A stretch of DNA of 64,000 nt from Paracoccus methylarcula (GCF_003007735.2 NZ_PXNQ02000001.1:62001-126000); one strand, 5' to 3'. Shown: positions 1 to 9,663, counted from the stretch's first letter. Program-made: numbers and translations. The notes: generated from the sequence alone by a model not told the origin.

Positions 1-100
1 AGTGGTTGATTTATAGGCCGGTGCTGTGAATCGGCGTGGAATCCCGACGCGGATAGGCACTACAAGCGTGTTGAAATAACACACGTGACCAGGGCTGCTC

Positions 101-388
101 TTGGAAGCCGATCCACACCCGGACCTCGTATTCCGGCATGCCGATCTCCCGCGCTTGCTCGAAAGTATGCTGGCAGGTCATGGAACGGGCCTTGCAGGGG
201 AAGAAATGGGGTCAGAGGCAAACGCTTACGGCAATATCGGCTACAAGATCGCAGAGTGCCTTGGCGAGCTGACGGCGCTGGGGCCGATCCTGAAAGAGCT
301 TGCGAAACCGGCAAACGATCTGCTGCGCGGTTGCATCGTTGGGGAAGGCCTCGCCGCAGCCGCGATCACCGCGTTGCAGGCCGGATAA
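101..388 (+). CDS. C-terminal part of an unidentified protein (5' end unclear, possible frame break)
   Basis: About 95 residues read as convincing protein from a TTG at 101 to the stop at 386-388, ending in a helix-rich Ala/Leu stretch (GEGLAAAAITALQAG). I do not recognise the family. The same frame is closed by TGA at 86-88, but the +1 frame just upstream (from about 10 to 103) also reads as plausible protein. The two join smoothly if one G of the GG at 102-103 is removed (giving RAALEADPHPD). This is therefore probably the 3' end of a longer gene broken by one extra base, or one that starts outside the window. There is no promoter or ribosome site that supports a true start at 101. The gene ends 18 bases before the convergent CobW gene. 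Confidence 0.4.
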   Translation: MEADPHPDLVFRHADLPRLLESMLAGHGTGLAGEEMGSEANAYGNIGYKIAECLGELTALGPILKELAKPANDLLRGCIVGEGLAAAAITALQAG

Positions 389-406
389 CCGGATAGCGCG
401 GGAGGT

Positions 407-1316
407 TCAGGAAACGGGCCTCACCGCTGCTTCAGCATCAGACATTGCGCGATTCAGTCGGGCAGGGTCGAGCCTGCCCTTCAACCCGATACATACCACT
501 CCGACCGGATGATCGCCTGTCGCGGCTTCGACGGAATTGCGATGGCCTACGACATGGAGCAGGGCAAGTCCGGTCCGGGTCGGGACGAAACCCTTGGCGC
601 GGGTAATATCCGGGTCCCCGGCCAGGGCTTGCGCAAGCCCTTCGGCATCCACGAGTCCGTCAGGGGTCAGCAGCAGGCTGGCGAACTGGCCGTGCGGGGC
701 CGGGGTTGGCACATGGCCTCGGGCAGGGACGGGCAAGCGCGATCAGGGCAGAGATCGGCAAGTTCCCGTGTTGCACCGGCAGGATCCGCGCTTTCGGAGC
801 TTTGCCGCGCAACCAGCCGCGCAGATCGTCCAGTTCTTCTTTCGGGGCGAGGTCGGATTTGGTCAGTAATATGATATCGGCCTGCGAAAACTGCCGATGG
901 ATCGTGTCACCCAGATAGGGATCCGCTGCGTTCCGGCGGATCTGTTCGGCATCGGCCAGAACAATAACGGCATCGGCCCGCAGACCGTCGACAAGACCCA
1001 CCGTCGCGATGATCGATGCAGGCAATGCCACACCCGACGCTTCGACAAGTACGTGATCCACGGGCGGATTCATGGATTTGATATCGTCCAATGCTCCGAT
1101 CAGGTCGCTGCCGAATGCGCAGCAGACACAGCCGCCCGAGATCGAGATCAACCCATCCTCCTGCGCCTCGATCAGTTCCGAGTCGATGGACAATTCGCCG
1201 AATTCGTTCACCAGAACGGCAAGGCGCAGGCCATCGTTGTTGCGCAGCAAGTGATTGATAAGCGTGGTTTTACCTGCGCCCAGATAACCGCCGATAACGG
1301 TGACGGGAAGTTTCAT
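407..1316 (-). CDS. CobW/COG0523-family GTP-binding metallochaperone (frame break near 735)
   Basis: The N-terminal half has the P-loop GGYLGAGKTT, the family metal-binding motif GGCVCCAF (CxCC) and LTKSDL as the guanine-specificity motif, so it is a COG0523 G3E GTPase. These proteins deliver or sense Zn, Co or other metals. The C-terminal CobW_C domain continues in a second frame (…FASLLLTPDGLVD… to the stop at 407-409). One extra base, or two missing, around 732-742 separates the halves. The repaired protein is about 302 residues, normal for the family. ATG at 1316 is chosen because it overlaps the stop of the upstream amidohydrolase (TGATG), implying translational coupling. The pairing with a metal-dependent amidohydrolase suggests metal supply to that enzyme; this is inference. 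Confidence 0.85.
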
Positions 1317-2956
1317 CAGATATCGGCCGCCGCAAAGACGCGCCCGCCCTGAACGGTTCCCCATACGGATATATCCTTCAGTGCCTCTGCGGGAACCTCT
1401 GTCGGATCATCTTCGAGTACCGCGAAATCCGCACGTTTGCCGACCTCGACCGAGCCGATCAGGTGATCCATCTTCATCGTGATCGCCGCGCCTAGCGTGA
1501 TTGCATGCAGGGCCTGCGCGACCTCTATCCGCTCTTTCTCGCCCTGCACCCGGCCCGAGGCCGTCAATCGGTTGACGGCAGCCCATGCGGTGAACAGGGG
1601 GCCAAGCGGCGTCACCGGGGCATCGGAATGGATTGTCATCGGCACATTCGCCTCCAATGCGCTTTTGCAGGCATTCATGCGCTCGGCGCGTTCCGGGCCG
1701 ACGGTCAGTGCATAATGTTCATCGCCCCAGTAAAAGTGATGGTTGGCGAACAGGTTCACGCACATCCCCAACCGGCCCATCTTGCGGAACTGGGCGGCGG
1801 AAGCCAGTTGGCAATGTTGCAGCGTGAAGCGGTGATCGAAATCCGGATGCTTCCGCAGCGCGGCCTCCAGCGTTTCGATGGCCAACTGGGTGGCCTGATC
1901 CCCGTTGGTATGGGTATGAACCTGTACCCCGGCGGCCAGAGCCCGTTCGTAGATTTCTGCCAGTTGATCGGGCGCGACATACCACAAGCCGTTCTCCGAG
2001 CCGTTGTAATAGCCGGGCCATTGCAGCCGTGCCGAGAAACCCTGAATTGACCCATCGGCGATGACCTTGATCCGGCCCAGGTCAAGCCGCTCGGTGCTGA
2101 GCTTTCGCAGCGAAGCCGTGTAATCGACCAGTTCGGCGGGCGACATGCCGAAATTGATCCGGAAAGCGGCAAGACAGACCGGAAAATCCTCTGCATTGGT
2201 GACATCGGTAAACAGTTTCACCAGATCATCATTCAGTTGCTGTCCGAGATCCGACGAGGTGGTGACCCCGGCACGGACACAGAGCCTGCCGTAATTCCTC
2301 AATCCGTTCGCATCGGCGGCAAGAAAGGCGCGATCCATTCCGACATGCTTGCCTGCTGGCATCATGATCTCGGGACTTTTCAACTCGCCCGTGGGCAGCC
2401 CGTCACCGGCCAGCGGGATCCCGGGATGGTCGTTCCCCTGTTTCAGCAGGCCGGCCAGTTCCAGCCCCTTGGTATTGACGTTGAGGATATGACCCGAGGC
2501 GTGCATGATCCCCACGGGCCGCGTGGATGATACCCGGTCCAGATCCGCCCGTGTCATGCGCAGGTTATCCATATAGATCGGATCCAGCCCCCAGCCCAGC
2601 AGCGGTGCGTCGGGATCGTCCATTCGCGTTTCGGCTTCCTTCAGCCGCGCAACGACCTCGTCGATGGATTTTGCCCCCGGCCAGACCTTGCCGTCAGGAT
2701 CCATGCGATCGAACCAGCCGACATAGGTGAACTGCCACAATGCGCCTTCCATGCTATGCGCATGCCCCTCGATCAGACCCGGCATCAGGACCTTGTCGGC
2801 GAAACGGGTGTCGAGTTCGTATGGCCCCCAGCCTTGCAGCTGTTCGAGCGTACCGGCACCCAGGATACGGCCGTTACGTATCGCGACATGCGAAACAACG
2901 GGCTGGTTCGGATTCATCGTGATGATCTTCTTCGCGGCATAAATCTTGGTATTCAT
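1316..2956 (-). CDS. YtcJ-like metal-dependent amidohydrolase
   Basis: This 546-residue protein has the amidohydrolase_3/YtcJ layout. A short N-terminal beta-sandwich segment leads into LMPGLIEGHAHSMEG, with the metal-binding HxH at His65/His67. Later come VHTHTNGDQA and TLQHCQLA with further ligand histidines, and TIHSDAPV with the catalytic Asp. The C terminus closes the sandwich (GKRADFAVLEDDP). Family members hydrolyse amide or related C-N bonds in the cytoplasm; the substrate is not readable from sequence. It is the first gene of a leftward pair with CobW and is divergent from a LysR regulator, 113 bases apart. LysR proteins commonly control the divergent gene. The nearby peptide-type ABC importer suggests uptake then hydrolysis of an N-acyl amino acid or peptide-like compound. 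Confidence 0.85.
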   Translation of the reverse strand: MNTKIYAAKKIITMNPNQPVVSHVAIRNGRILGAGTLEQLQGWGPYELDTRFADKVLMPGLIEGHAHSMEGALWQFTYVGWFDRMDPDGKVWPGAKSIDEVVARLKEAETRMDDPDAPLLGWGLDPIYMDNLRMTRADLDRVSSTRPVGIMHASGHILNVNTKGLELAGLLKQGNDHPGIPLAGDGLPTGELKSPEIMMPAGKHVGMDRAFLAADANGLRNYGRLCVRAGVTTSSDLGQQLNDDLVKLFTDVTNAEDFPVCLAAFRINFGMSPAELVDYTASLRKLSTERLDLGRIKVIADGSIQGFSARLQWPGYYNGSENGLWYVAPDQLAEIYERALAAGVQVHTHTNGDQATQLAIETLEAALRKHPDFDHRFTLQHCQLASAAQFRKMGRLGMCVNLFANHHFYWGDEHYALTVGPERAERMNACKSALEANVPMTIHSDAPVTPLGPLFTAWAAVNRLTASGRVQGEKERIEVAQALHAITLGAAITMKMDHLIGSVEVGKRADFAVLEDDPTEVPAEALKDISVWGTVQGGRVFAAADI

Positions 2957-3069
2957 CTGCCCTCCCGTCCGGCGATATTTCGAGTCGCAGGAATCGTAGG
3001 GCGCTTTCTTATTTCAAAAAAATAGATTTAACTAAGGATAAACCTCTTTTTTATGGTGGAATGAAGCGC

Positions 3070-4005
3070 ATGCTTAATTACACTTTGAAACAGTTGCGCT
3101 ATGTCGAGGCGGCGGGACGATTGGGGTCCATCTCGAACGCCGCGATCGAACAGGCCATATCGCAAAGCTCGATCACTGCGGCGATTGACGCGCTCGAGGA
3201 TGGGCTGGGTTACGATCTGTTCATCCGTACGCCCGCAAAAGGGATCCGCACCACGCCCCAGGGGGCCGAAGCCCTGACATTGATCCGGCGCTTCCTGCAT
3301 CAGAACCGGCACTTCGAGGCCGAGATGCAGTCGGTTTCAGGCGTGACTCGAGGCGCGCTCCGCATCGCATGTTATGCCACTGCCGCCCCTGCTTTCCTGC
3401 CAATCATCCTGCGCAGCGTGACGGAAACCTTTCCCGAGATTTCCATCACGGTGCTGGAAGGATCGCTTCACCAGATCATGGATTACGTGAATGACGGCGA
3501 AGCCGACCTGGCATTCACCTATGAGCAATATGTCGATCAACGGCACAGGTTCGAACCGCTATTCGATGCTCCGCCCTATGCGATCGTGCCAAGTGACGAT
3601 CCGATTGCCGGGGCAGGGGTCACGACCCTGAGCGAACTGGCGAAACGCCGATTGGTCTTGCTGGATTTACCGGGAGCGCGGGACTATTACATGAGGCTGT
3701 TCGAAGCGGCGGGCCTCAAGCTCGACGTGGCGCATTCGACACGATCTTCAGAGATACTCAGGGCACTGGTCGCGGGTGGTTTCGGCGCGTCGTTCCTCAA
3801 TATCCGGCCGCTTGATTATCGTGCGGGAGAATCGGGTTACTGTATCGTGCCAATCGCCGATGGCGGGAAGCCACCCACATTCGGTATCGCGACGACCGCT
3901 TCGTCCAGCCCGCCGAGATTCGTCAGTGCGTTTATTCAGAACTGCCTTGAACTCAAAGAAAAAAATGCTTTCGCTAATCTCGTGGTCGGTCAATCCACTA
4001 AATAA
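3070..4005 (+). CDS. LysR-family transcriptional regulator
   Basis: The protein has about 311 residues with an N-terminal winged helix-turn-helix (LKQLRYVEAAGRLGSISNAA, then QSSITAAIDALE). A two-lobed LysR substrate-binding domain follows (GALRIACYATAAPAFLPIIL onward), ending near residue 300. ATG 3070 is preferred to ATG 3061 because the purine-rich GGTGGA (3055-3060) is only adjacent to 3061 but is about nine bases from 3070. It lies between the divergent amidohydrolase gene and the rightward ABC importer and probably controls one or both. I could not identify a clear T-N11-A operator by eye in the short AT-rich gap 2957-3069. Confidence 0.9.
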   Translation: MLNYTLKQLRYVEAAGRLGSISNAAIEQAISQSSITAAIDALEDGLGYDLFIRTPAKGIRTTPQGAEALTLIRRFLHQNRHFEAEMQSVSGVTRGALRIACYATAAPAFLPIILRSVTETFPEISITVLEGSLHQIMDYVNDGEADLAFTYEQYVDQRHRFEPLFDAPPYAIVPSDDPIAGAGVTTLSELAKRRLVLLDLPGARDYYMRLFEAAGLKLDVAHSTRSSEILRALVAGGFGASFLNIRPLDYRAGESGYCIVPIADGGKPPTFGIATTASSSPPRFVSAFIQNCLELKEKNAFANLVVGQSTK

Positions 4006-4119
4006 TGCAGTATATCCGCTCAATTTATCAATTTTTTGACACAATCTACCTGCGTTAGTCTCCCTCGCAATAACAGATCGCGAATATCGCGACAGTTCAT
4101 GCAACTGGGAGAACTCGAC

Positions 4120-5697
4120 GTGAATCTGAAACTGAGAAGCTATCTGGCCGCCGCAATGGTCACGGTGCTGGCTTGCGCGCCCGCCATGGCACAGGATGCC
4201 CCGAAGCAGGGCGGCACCCTTGTGGTCTCGCTGCCCGGCGGAACACCCCGCTCCTTGAACCCCGCAGTCCAGTCCGGCGTGGCGACCGGCTTTCCGGGGA
4301 CGCAGCTTTTTGCCGCCCCGCTGCGCTACGATGAGGACTGGACGCCGCAGCCCTACCTGGCCAAAAGCTGGGAGATCAGCGAGGACGGGCTGAAAGTCAC
4401 CCTGCATCTGCAAGAGAACGCGACCTTCCATGACGGGGAACCGATCACCTCGGAAGATGTGGCCTTCTCGGTCGAGGTCATCAAGGAACATCATCCGTTC
4501 AAATCCATGTTCGAACCGGTGACCAGCGTCGATACGCCCGACGAACACACTGCCGTCCTGAACCTGGCGCACCCGCATCCGGCCTTGATGCTGGCGATGT
4601 CAGGGCAGCTCATGGCGATCATCCCGAAACATATCTACGGCGACGGGCAGGATCCCAAGAGCCATCCCCGGAACAATCAGGACGTGGTCGGATCCGGACC
4701 GTTCAAGCTGGTCGAGTTCAAGCCTGGTGAGCACGTGGTTCTTGAACGTTACGAGGGCTACTGGGAAGAAGGGTTGCCCTATCTGGACCGGATCGTCGCC
4801 CGGATCATCAATGACAGCTCGGCGCGCGCCATCGCGCTGCAGAATGGCGAAATCCAGATGGCCACCTTCGAGAATGAGCCGACGATACTGTCCCGCTTGC
4901 AGGACGCGGAAGGTCTCAACCTGACAACCGATGGTTATGGCGGCGTCGGACCTATCGATTGGCTGGCCATGAATACCACGCGGGGGCCGCTGAAAGATGT
5001 CAAGGTGCGGCAGGCCATCGCCTACGCCATCGACAAGAATTTCATTCTCAATGCGCTTTTGCGCGGAACCGCGACAGAGGCGAGAACCGGTATCCATCCT
5101 GACAGCCCGCTCTATAATCCCGATGTGAATGCCTATGAGCTCGACCTCGACAAGGCCAATGCGCTTCTGGACGAGGCGGGGTATCCACTGGAGGGTGGCA
5201 AGCGGTTCGAACTGAATATCGAACTGCCCGGTTTCCCCGGCTACAAGGCGCAGACCGAATATGTGAAGGCGGCACTGGCCAAGGTGGGGATCGCGGTGAA
5301 TGTGCGCTCGCATCCGGATTTCCCGAGCTGGGCCGAGAAAGTGGGCTCGATGGAGTTCGACCTGTCCTTCGACAGCGTCTATAATTGGGGCGATCCGGTG
5401 ATCGGCGTCAATCGGACCTACCTGTCCTCGAATATCGACAAGGGTATCTGGTCGAATACGCAGGGCTACTCGAACGAGCGCGTGGACGAGCTGCTGAATA
5501 CCGCCGCGACCGAGAGCGATCCCGAAAAGCGCAAGGCGCTCTACAAGGAGTTCCAGGAGATCGTCGCCGAGGAAGTGCCGATCTACGTCACCAATGCCGT
5601 GCCGATGCACACGATCTATGCCGACAAGGTGGGCAATCCGCCCATGGGCATCTGGGCCTCGAGCTCGCCTTACGACAAGGTCTATCTCAAGGACTGA
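4120..5697 (+). CDS. ABC importer periplasmic substrate-binding protein (SBP family 5, dipeptide/oligopeptide type)
   Basis: The protein has 525 residues. It begins with a Sec signal peptide (positive LKLRSY, hydrophobic AAAMVTVLACAPAMA, cleavage before QDAPKQGG). The family-5 fold follows: GGTLVVSLPGG, LAKSWEISEDGLKVTLHL, FHDGEPITSEDVAFS and YWEEGLPYLDRI. GTG 4120 is chosen over the in-frame ATG 4036 because GGGAG at about 4107-4111 is correctly spaced and the signal peptide starts there. It is the first gene of a five-gene importer operon and captures the ligand in the periplasm for the permeases downstream. A TTGACA box lies at 4036-4041, but I see no well-spaced -10. The ligand is unknown; peptides, opines or amides are all possible. 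Confidence 0.92.
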   Translation: MNLKLRSYLAAAMVTVLACAPAMAQDAPKQGGTLVVSLPGGTPRSLNPAVQSGVATGFPGTQLFAAPLRYDEDWTPQPYLAKSWEISEDGLKVTLHLQENATFHDGEPITSEDVAFSVEVIKEHHPFKSMFEPVTSVDTPDEHTAVLNLAHPHPALMLAMSGQLMAIIPKHIYGDGQDPKSHPRNNQDVVGSGPFKLVEFKPGEHVVLERYEGYWEEGLPYLDRIVARIINDSSARAIALQNGEIQMATFENEPTILSRLQDAEGLNLTTDGYGGVGPIDWLAMNTTRGPLKDVKVRQAIAYAIDKNFILNALLRGTATEARTGIHPDSPLYNPDVNAYELDLDKANALLDEAGYPLEGGKRFELNIELPGFPGYKAQTEYVKAALAKVGIAVNVRSHPDFPSWAEKVGSMEFDLSFDSVYNWGDPVIGVNRTYLSSNIDKGIWSNTQGYSNERVDELLNTAATESDPEKRKALYKEFQEIVAEEVPIYVTNAVPMHTIYADKVGNPPMGIWASSSPYDKVYLKD

Positions 5698-5714
5698 CCC
5701 GCAATACCAACCCG

Positions 5715-5734
5715 CCGCGGCCTTCGGGCCGCGG
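5715..5734 (+). promoter_or_regulatory. Intercistronic hairpin between binding-protein and permease genes
   Basis: A perfect 8-bp GC stem (CCGCGGCC/GGCCGCGG) closes a TTCG tetraloop, 17 bases after the binding-protein stop. There is no T-run. Such hairpins commonly stabilise the upstream mRNA and reduce read-through, so that binding protein is made in excess over permease; that role is inferred. Confidence 0.6.
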
Positions 5735-5775
5735 ATCGTCCCAGGGCTGTGGCCAACCAGACGGAGGTAGGTAAT

Positions 5776-6753
5776 TTGAACCTGTTGCGTATCACGACGA
5801 TCCGGCTTTTCTATGCTGTCATCCTGTTGATGGCGGTTCTGCTTCTCAACTTCACCATGATGCATCTCGCGCCCGGAGACGTGGCCGATACCATCGCCCA
5901 ATCGATGGGAGGTGCGGATGAAGAGGTTCTCGCGCAAATCCGCACCGATTACGGGCTTGATCAGCCATTCCTGGTGCAGCTTGCCCGCTACATGGGCGGC
6001 GTGCTGAGCTTTGATCTCGGATATTCCTATTATCACAATGCCCCGGTCACCGATCTGATCCTGCAACGTTTGCCAGCGACATTGCTGTTGGTGTTCACCG
6101 CGCAGATATTCGCGTTGCTTCTGGGTGTGGTGCTGGGCGTGATCTCGGCGCGCAAACCGAACGGCATCCTGTCGCATTTCGTGACCTTCTTCGCATTATT
6201 CGGATATTCCGCGCCGGTTTTCTGGACCGGGATCCTGTTGCTCATCGCGTTCTCGCTGAAAATCCAGTGGTTCCCGGTGTCCGGAATGCGCGATGTGACG
6301 ATCAGCGGTGGTTTCTGGGTCCATGCGGTGGATGTCGCCCGGCATATGGTGCTGCCGACACTGACGCTCAGTTCCATCTTCCTGGCGCTCTATTCACGGC
6401 TTTCACGGGCAACCATGATGGAAACGCTCGGGTCGGATTACGTGCGCACGGCCAAGGCCAAGGGGCTGACCCAGAGGCAGGTGGTCTACAAGCACGCGCT
6501 GAAGAATGCGCTCTCGCCCGTCATCACGCTGGCCGGTCTGCAATTCAGCGCTGTCGTCTCGGGCGCTGTGCTGGTCGAAACGGTCTTTGCATGGCCCGGC
6601 CTTGGCACGCTGGCATTCGAGTCGATCCTTGTCCGCGATACTCCGACGATCCTGGGCATCCTGTTCTTTTCGGCACTGATGGTGATCGTCGGCAACCTGC
6701 TGACCGATTTCGTCCTGCGCCTTGTCGATCCGAGATTGAGGGCACGCGCATGA
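5776..6753 (+). CDS. dppB: ABC importer inner-membrane permease, DppB type
   Basis: The 325-residue polytopic membrane protein starts with a transmembrane helix (RLFYAVILLMAVLLLNF). It carries the DppB/OppB N-terminal signature (MMHLAPGDVADTIA, then IRTDYGLDQPFLVQ). The cytoplasmic EAA loop is GSDYVRTAKAKGLTQRQVVY, which docks on the ATPases. TTG 5776 is chosen because GGAGGT at 5763-5768 is seven bases upstream; an in-frame GTG at 5749 has no such site. The stop overlaps the next permease start (ATGA), so the two subunits are translated together. Confidence 0.9.
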   Translation: MNLLRITTIRLFYAVILLMAVLLLNFTMMHLAPGDVADTIAQSMGGADEEVLAQIRTDYGLDQPFLVQLARYMGGVLSFDLGYSYYHNAPVTDLILQRLPATLLLVFTAQIFALLLGVVLGVISARKPNGILSHFVTFFALFGYSAPVFWTGILLLIAFSLKIQWFPVSGMRDVTISGGFWVHAVDVARHMVLPTLTLSSIFLALYSRLSRATMMETLGSDYVRTAKAKGLTQRQVVYKHALKNALSPVITLAGLQFSAVVSGAVLVETVFAWPGLGTLAFESILVRDTPTILGILFFSALMVIVGNLLTDFVLRLVDPRLRARA

Positions 6754-7628
6754 GTGACGAAACCTTTCACACACCCGTCGAGAAAGCTCGTTCGCCGCTT
6801 GCAGAAGCATGGGAGATGTTTCGGCAGAACCATCTGGCCATGGTTGGGCTGGGTTTGCTGATCCTGATCGTGCTGGGCGCGATATTCGGACCGATCCTTT
6901 ATCCGACCGATCCATATGAAATGGTTTGGGCGCCGTTCTCGCCACCCGGGGCAGAGGGCTTCCTTCTGGGCACCGATTACCTGGGCCGCGATATCCTCGC
7001 GCAGCTTCTGAACGGTGCCCGGGTAACGCTTATCATCGGTCTGGCCGCAGCCTTCGTTACCGTGGTGATCGGCATAACCATCGGCGCGATGGCCGGGTTT
7101 TACGGCGGTGCCGTCGAAGAGTTCCTGATGCGCTTCACCGAGTTCTTCCAGGTGCTGCCTACGCTGTTGTTCTCGATGGTGATCGTATCGCTGTTCGGGG
7201 CCAGCCTGCCGATGATCACCTTTGCCATCGGCGTGGTCAGCTGGACCGCCGTCGCCCGGATCACCCGCGCCGAGTTCCTGCGGATCCGCGAGATGGACTA
7301 CGTGATGGCCAGCCGCGCGTCGGGGGCTCCGGGCCTTAAACTGATGTTCACCGTGATCCTGCCCAATTCCCTGCCGCCGATCATCGTGCAATCGGCGCTG
7401 ATGGTGGGCTCGGCCATCCTGTTCGAAGCCGGGTTGAGCTTTCTCGGTCTGACCGATCCGAATGTTGTCAGCTGGGGGCAGATCATCGGCTCGAACCGGC
7501 AATATATCCTCGAAGCGGGATATACCGTCACCATTCCGGGGTTGGCGATCTTCATCACCGTTCTCGCCATCAGTCTTGTTGGTGACGGGTTGAACGATGC
7601 GCTGAACCCCAAGCTGAGGAAACGCTGA
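6750..7628 (+). CDS. dppC: ABC importer inner-membrane permease, DppC type
   Basis: This 292-residue permease has the N-terminal DppC/OppC segment: a soluble start, then MFRQNHLAMVGLGLLILIVL as the first membrane helix. The motif GTDYLGRDILAQLLNGARV is typical of the family, and the EAA loop is REMDYVMASRASGAPGLKL. ATG 6750 overlaps the stop of the preceding permease. The same frame stays open far upstream, but that part only shadows dppB. The stop overlaps the next start (TGATG). It forms the heterodimeric channel with the DppB-type subunit. Confidence 0.9.
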   Translation: MSDETFHTPVEKARSPLAEAWEMFRQNHLAMVGLGLLILIVLGAIFGPILYPTDPYEMVWAPFSPPGAEGFLLGTDYLGRDILAQLLNGARVTLIIGLAAAFVTVVIGITIGAMAGFYGGAVEEFLMRFTEFFQVLPTLLFSMVIVSLFGASLPMITFAIGVVSWTAVARITRAEFLRIREMDYVMASRASGAPGLKLMFTVILPNSLPPIIVQSALMVGSAILFEAGLSFLGLTDPNVVSWGQIIGSNRQYILEAGYTVTIPGLAIFITVLAISLVGDGLNDALNPKLRKR

Positions 7629-8614
7629 TGGAACCGCTGCTGAAAGTCGAGAATCTTCGCATCGAACTGAAGACCCGAGCCGGAGTCGCGCCGGTGATCG
7701 ACGATCTGAGCTTCGAGCTGGGGCATGGCGAAAGCATTAGTTTCGTCGGCGAATCCGGCTGCGGTAAATCCATGACTGCGCTCGCTATCATGGGACTGCT
7801 GCCCGAGGGGATCGGACGCGTGGCATCGGGCCGGATCCTGTTCGACGGCGAGGATTTGACCGTGGTGTCTGACCGGCGTCTGCGCGATATTCGCGGCAAC
7901 GAGATCAGCATGATCTTTCAGGAGCCGATGACCTCGCTCAACCCGGTTTACACCGTTGGCGAACAGATCGCCGAGGTGCTGCGCGCGCATCAGAACCTGG
8001 GCCAGAAGGCCGCATGGGCCATGGCGACCGAATTGCTGGACGCGGTGCGTATCCCCAATCCCGGACGGCGGATCAATGATTACCCGTTCCAGATGTCCGG
8101 TGGTCAGCGTCAGCGGGTCATGATTGCCATCGCGCTTGCCTGCAAACCCAAGATCCTGATCGCGGACGAGCCGACCACCGCGCTTGATGTCACGGTGCAG
8201 GCGCAGATCTTTGATCTGCTCCGCGATCTTCGCAGGCAGACCGGCACGTCTATCATCATGATTACCCACGATATGGGCGCCGTCGCCGAAATGGCCGAAA
8301 GGATGATCGTGATGTATGCCGGGCGCAAGGCCGAGGAAGGGCCGGTCGCGGATATCATTGCCCATGCGCGGCATCCATATACCCGCGGGCTGATAAGCTG
8401 CGTTCCGCATATCGTCGCGAACCTGACCGATGCGCGAGAGGAACTCACCGAGATACCCGGAATCGTGCCGGGACTCGGCGAGTTCGGGCAGGACAGATGC
8501 CTGTTCTCGGCACGTTGCCCGCAGGTCACCGACAAATGCCGCAAGGCCCGGCCGGAAACGGCGATATTCGGCGGCCGTCAGGCTTCGGCCTGCTGGCACG
8601 CGGAGGAGGTATGA
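7628..8614 (+). CDS. dppD: ABC importer ATPase, DppD type
   Basis: This 328-residue ATPase has Walker A GESGCGKSM, Q-loop IFQEPMTSLNP, signature SGGQRQRVMIA, Walker B ILIADEPTTALD and the switch His in MITHDMG. The C-terminal oligopeptide-transporter extension contains a Cys-rich stretch (CLFSARCPQVTDKC) like the Fe-S-binding tail described for DppD/OppD proteins. It is translationally coupled at both ends, overlapping the start and stop of its neighbours. It pairs with the DppF-type subunit to power import. Confidence 0.93.
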   Translation: MEPLLKVENLRIELKTRAGVAPVIDDLSFELGHGESISFVGESGCGKSMTALAIMGLLPEGIGRVASGRILFDGEDLTVVSDRRLRDIRGNEISMIFQEPMTSLNPVYTVGEQIAEVLRAHQNLGQKAAWAMATELLDAVRIPNPGRRINDYPFQMSGGQRQRVMIAIALACKPKILIADEPTTALDVTVQAQIFDLLRDLRRQTGTSIIMITHDMGAVAEMAERMIVMYAGRKAEEGPVADIIAHARHPYTRGLISCVPHIVANLTDAREELTEIPGIVPGLGEFGQDRCLFSARCPQVTDKCRKARPETAIFGGRQASACWHAEEV

Positions 8615-9636
8615 TGTCCCAGCTACTCGATGTTCGGAACCTGTCCGTGCGCTTCCCGGTTGGTCGCAAGGGTGCCGGCTGGGGGCAGGTAAGCTACCTG
8701 ACCGCCGTAGACGATATTTCCTTTACCGTCCGGAAGGGCGAAACGCTTGCCATCGTCGGCGAATCCGGCTCGGGCAAGACCACCGCCGCGCTTGCGATCG
8801 CGCAGTTGGTGGGGGGCGAAACCTCTGGCCGGGTGATGCTTGACGGGCAGGACATCATGCCTGCCAATCGCGATCAGCTGCGGGCGATGCGGCGCAGGGT
8901 GCAGGTGATCTTTCAGGATCCCTATTCCTCGCTGAACCCCCGCAAGCGCGCCGAGGAGATCGTGCGCGAGCCCTTGGACAACCTGACCGACAAACCTGCG
9001 GCGGAAAAGCAGGAGATCGTCGACCGGCTGTTCGAGGCCGTGGGGCTGAGGCCCGAACAGAAACGCCTTTTCCCGCATCAGTTCTCGGGCGGTCAACGCC
9101 AGCGTATCGGCATCGCCCGCGCCCTGAGCACTCAGCCGGACGTTATCATCTGCGACGAGCCTGTTTCCGCGCTTGATGTTGCCGTGCAGGCGCAGATCCT
9201 GAATCTGCTTCGTCGCTTGCAGTCGGAATTCGGGCTGACCTATGTGTTCATCAGCCATGATCTGGGTGTGGTGCAACATATGTGTGATAGCGTCGCGGTC
9301 ATGTATATGGGAAAAATCGTCGAACATACCGACCGGCTGTCGCTGTTCAACAATCCGCTGCACCCCTATACCACGGCGCTGCTGTCGGCCGTGCCTTCTG
9401 TCGATCCGACCCTGCGCGACCAGAGCAGGCGCATTCTGATTCCGGGCGATCCGCCCGATCCCCTGAACCTGCCGGCGGGCTGCCGTTTCGTATCGCGCTG
9501 CCCGGTCGCACAGACCCGCTGTCGGGAACTTGCGCCGGAGCTGACCGGAAACGGCACGGATCATCGCACAGCCTGTCATCTGGTTGACGCGAACCTTGTC
9601 TCACCTATGCAATCGGTGAGGGAAGCGGGATTGTAG
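8614..9636 (+). CDS. dppF: ABC importer ATPase, DppF type
   Basis: The 340-residue ATPase has Walker A GESGSGKTT, signature SGGQRQRIGIA, Walker B VIICDEPVSALD and H-loop VFISHDLGVV. The Cys-rich C-terminal tail (CRFVSRCPVAQTRC) is typical of DppF/OppF. GGAGGAGGT at 8602-8610 precedes two adjacent ATG codons (8611 and 8614); 8614 gives the better spacing and the usual TGATG overlap with dppD. It is the last gene of the importer operon. The following 27 bases before the convergent lacI-type gene hold a weak hairpin (CCCGTG…CGCGGG, 9637-9654) that may help end both transcripts. Confidence 0.93.
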   Translation: MSQLLDVRNLSVRFPVGRKGAGWGQVSYLTAVDDISFTVRKGETLAIVGESGSGKTTAALAIAQLVGGETSGRVMLDGQDIMPANRDQLRAMRRRVQVIFQDPYSSLNPRKRAEEIVREPLDNLTDKPAAEKQEIVDRLFEAVGLRPEQKRLFPHQFSGGQRQRIGIARALSTQPDVIICDEPVSALDVAVQAQILNLLRRLQSEFGLTYVFISHDLGVVQHMCDSVAVMYMGKIVEHTDRLSLFNNPLHPYTTALLSAVPSVDPTLRDQSRRILIPGDPPDPLNLPAGCRFVSRCPVAQTRCRELAPELTGNGTDHRTACHLVDANLVSPMQSVREAGL

Positions 9637-9663
9637 CCCGTGGTTACTCGCGGGACATCTGGG

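Noticed and set aside
4600..6177. Long antisense open frame over the binding-protein gene
   Set aside because: It is His/Arg/Gln-rich with no recognisable motif, typical of the shadow frame in GC-rich genes. The same reasoning applies to long antisense frames at 15880-17472 and 61627-63186.
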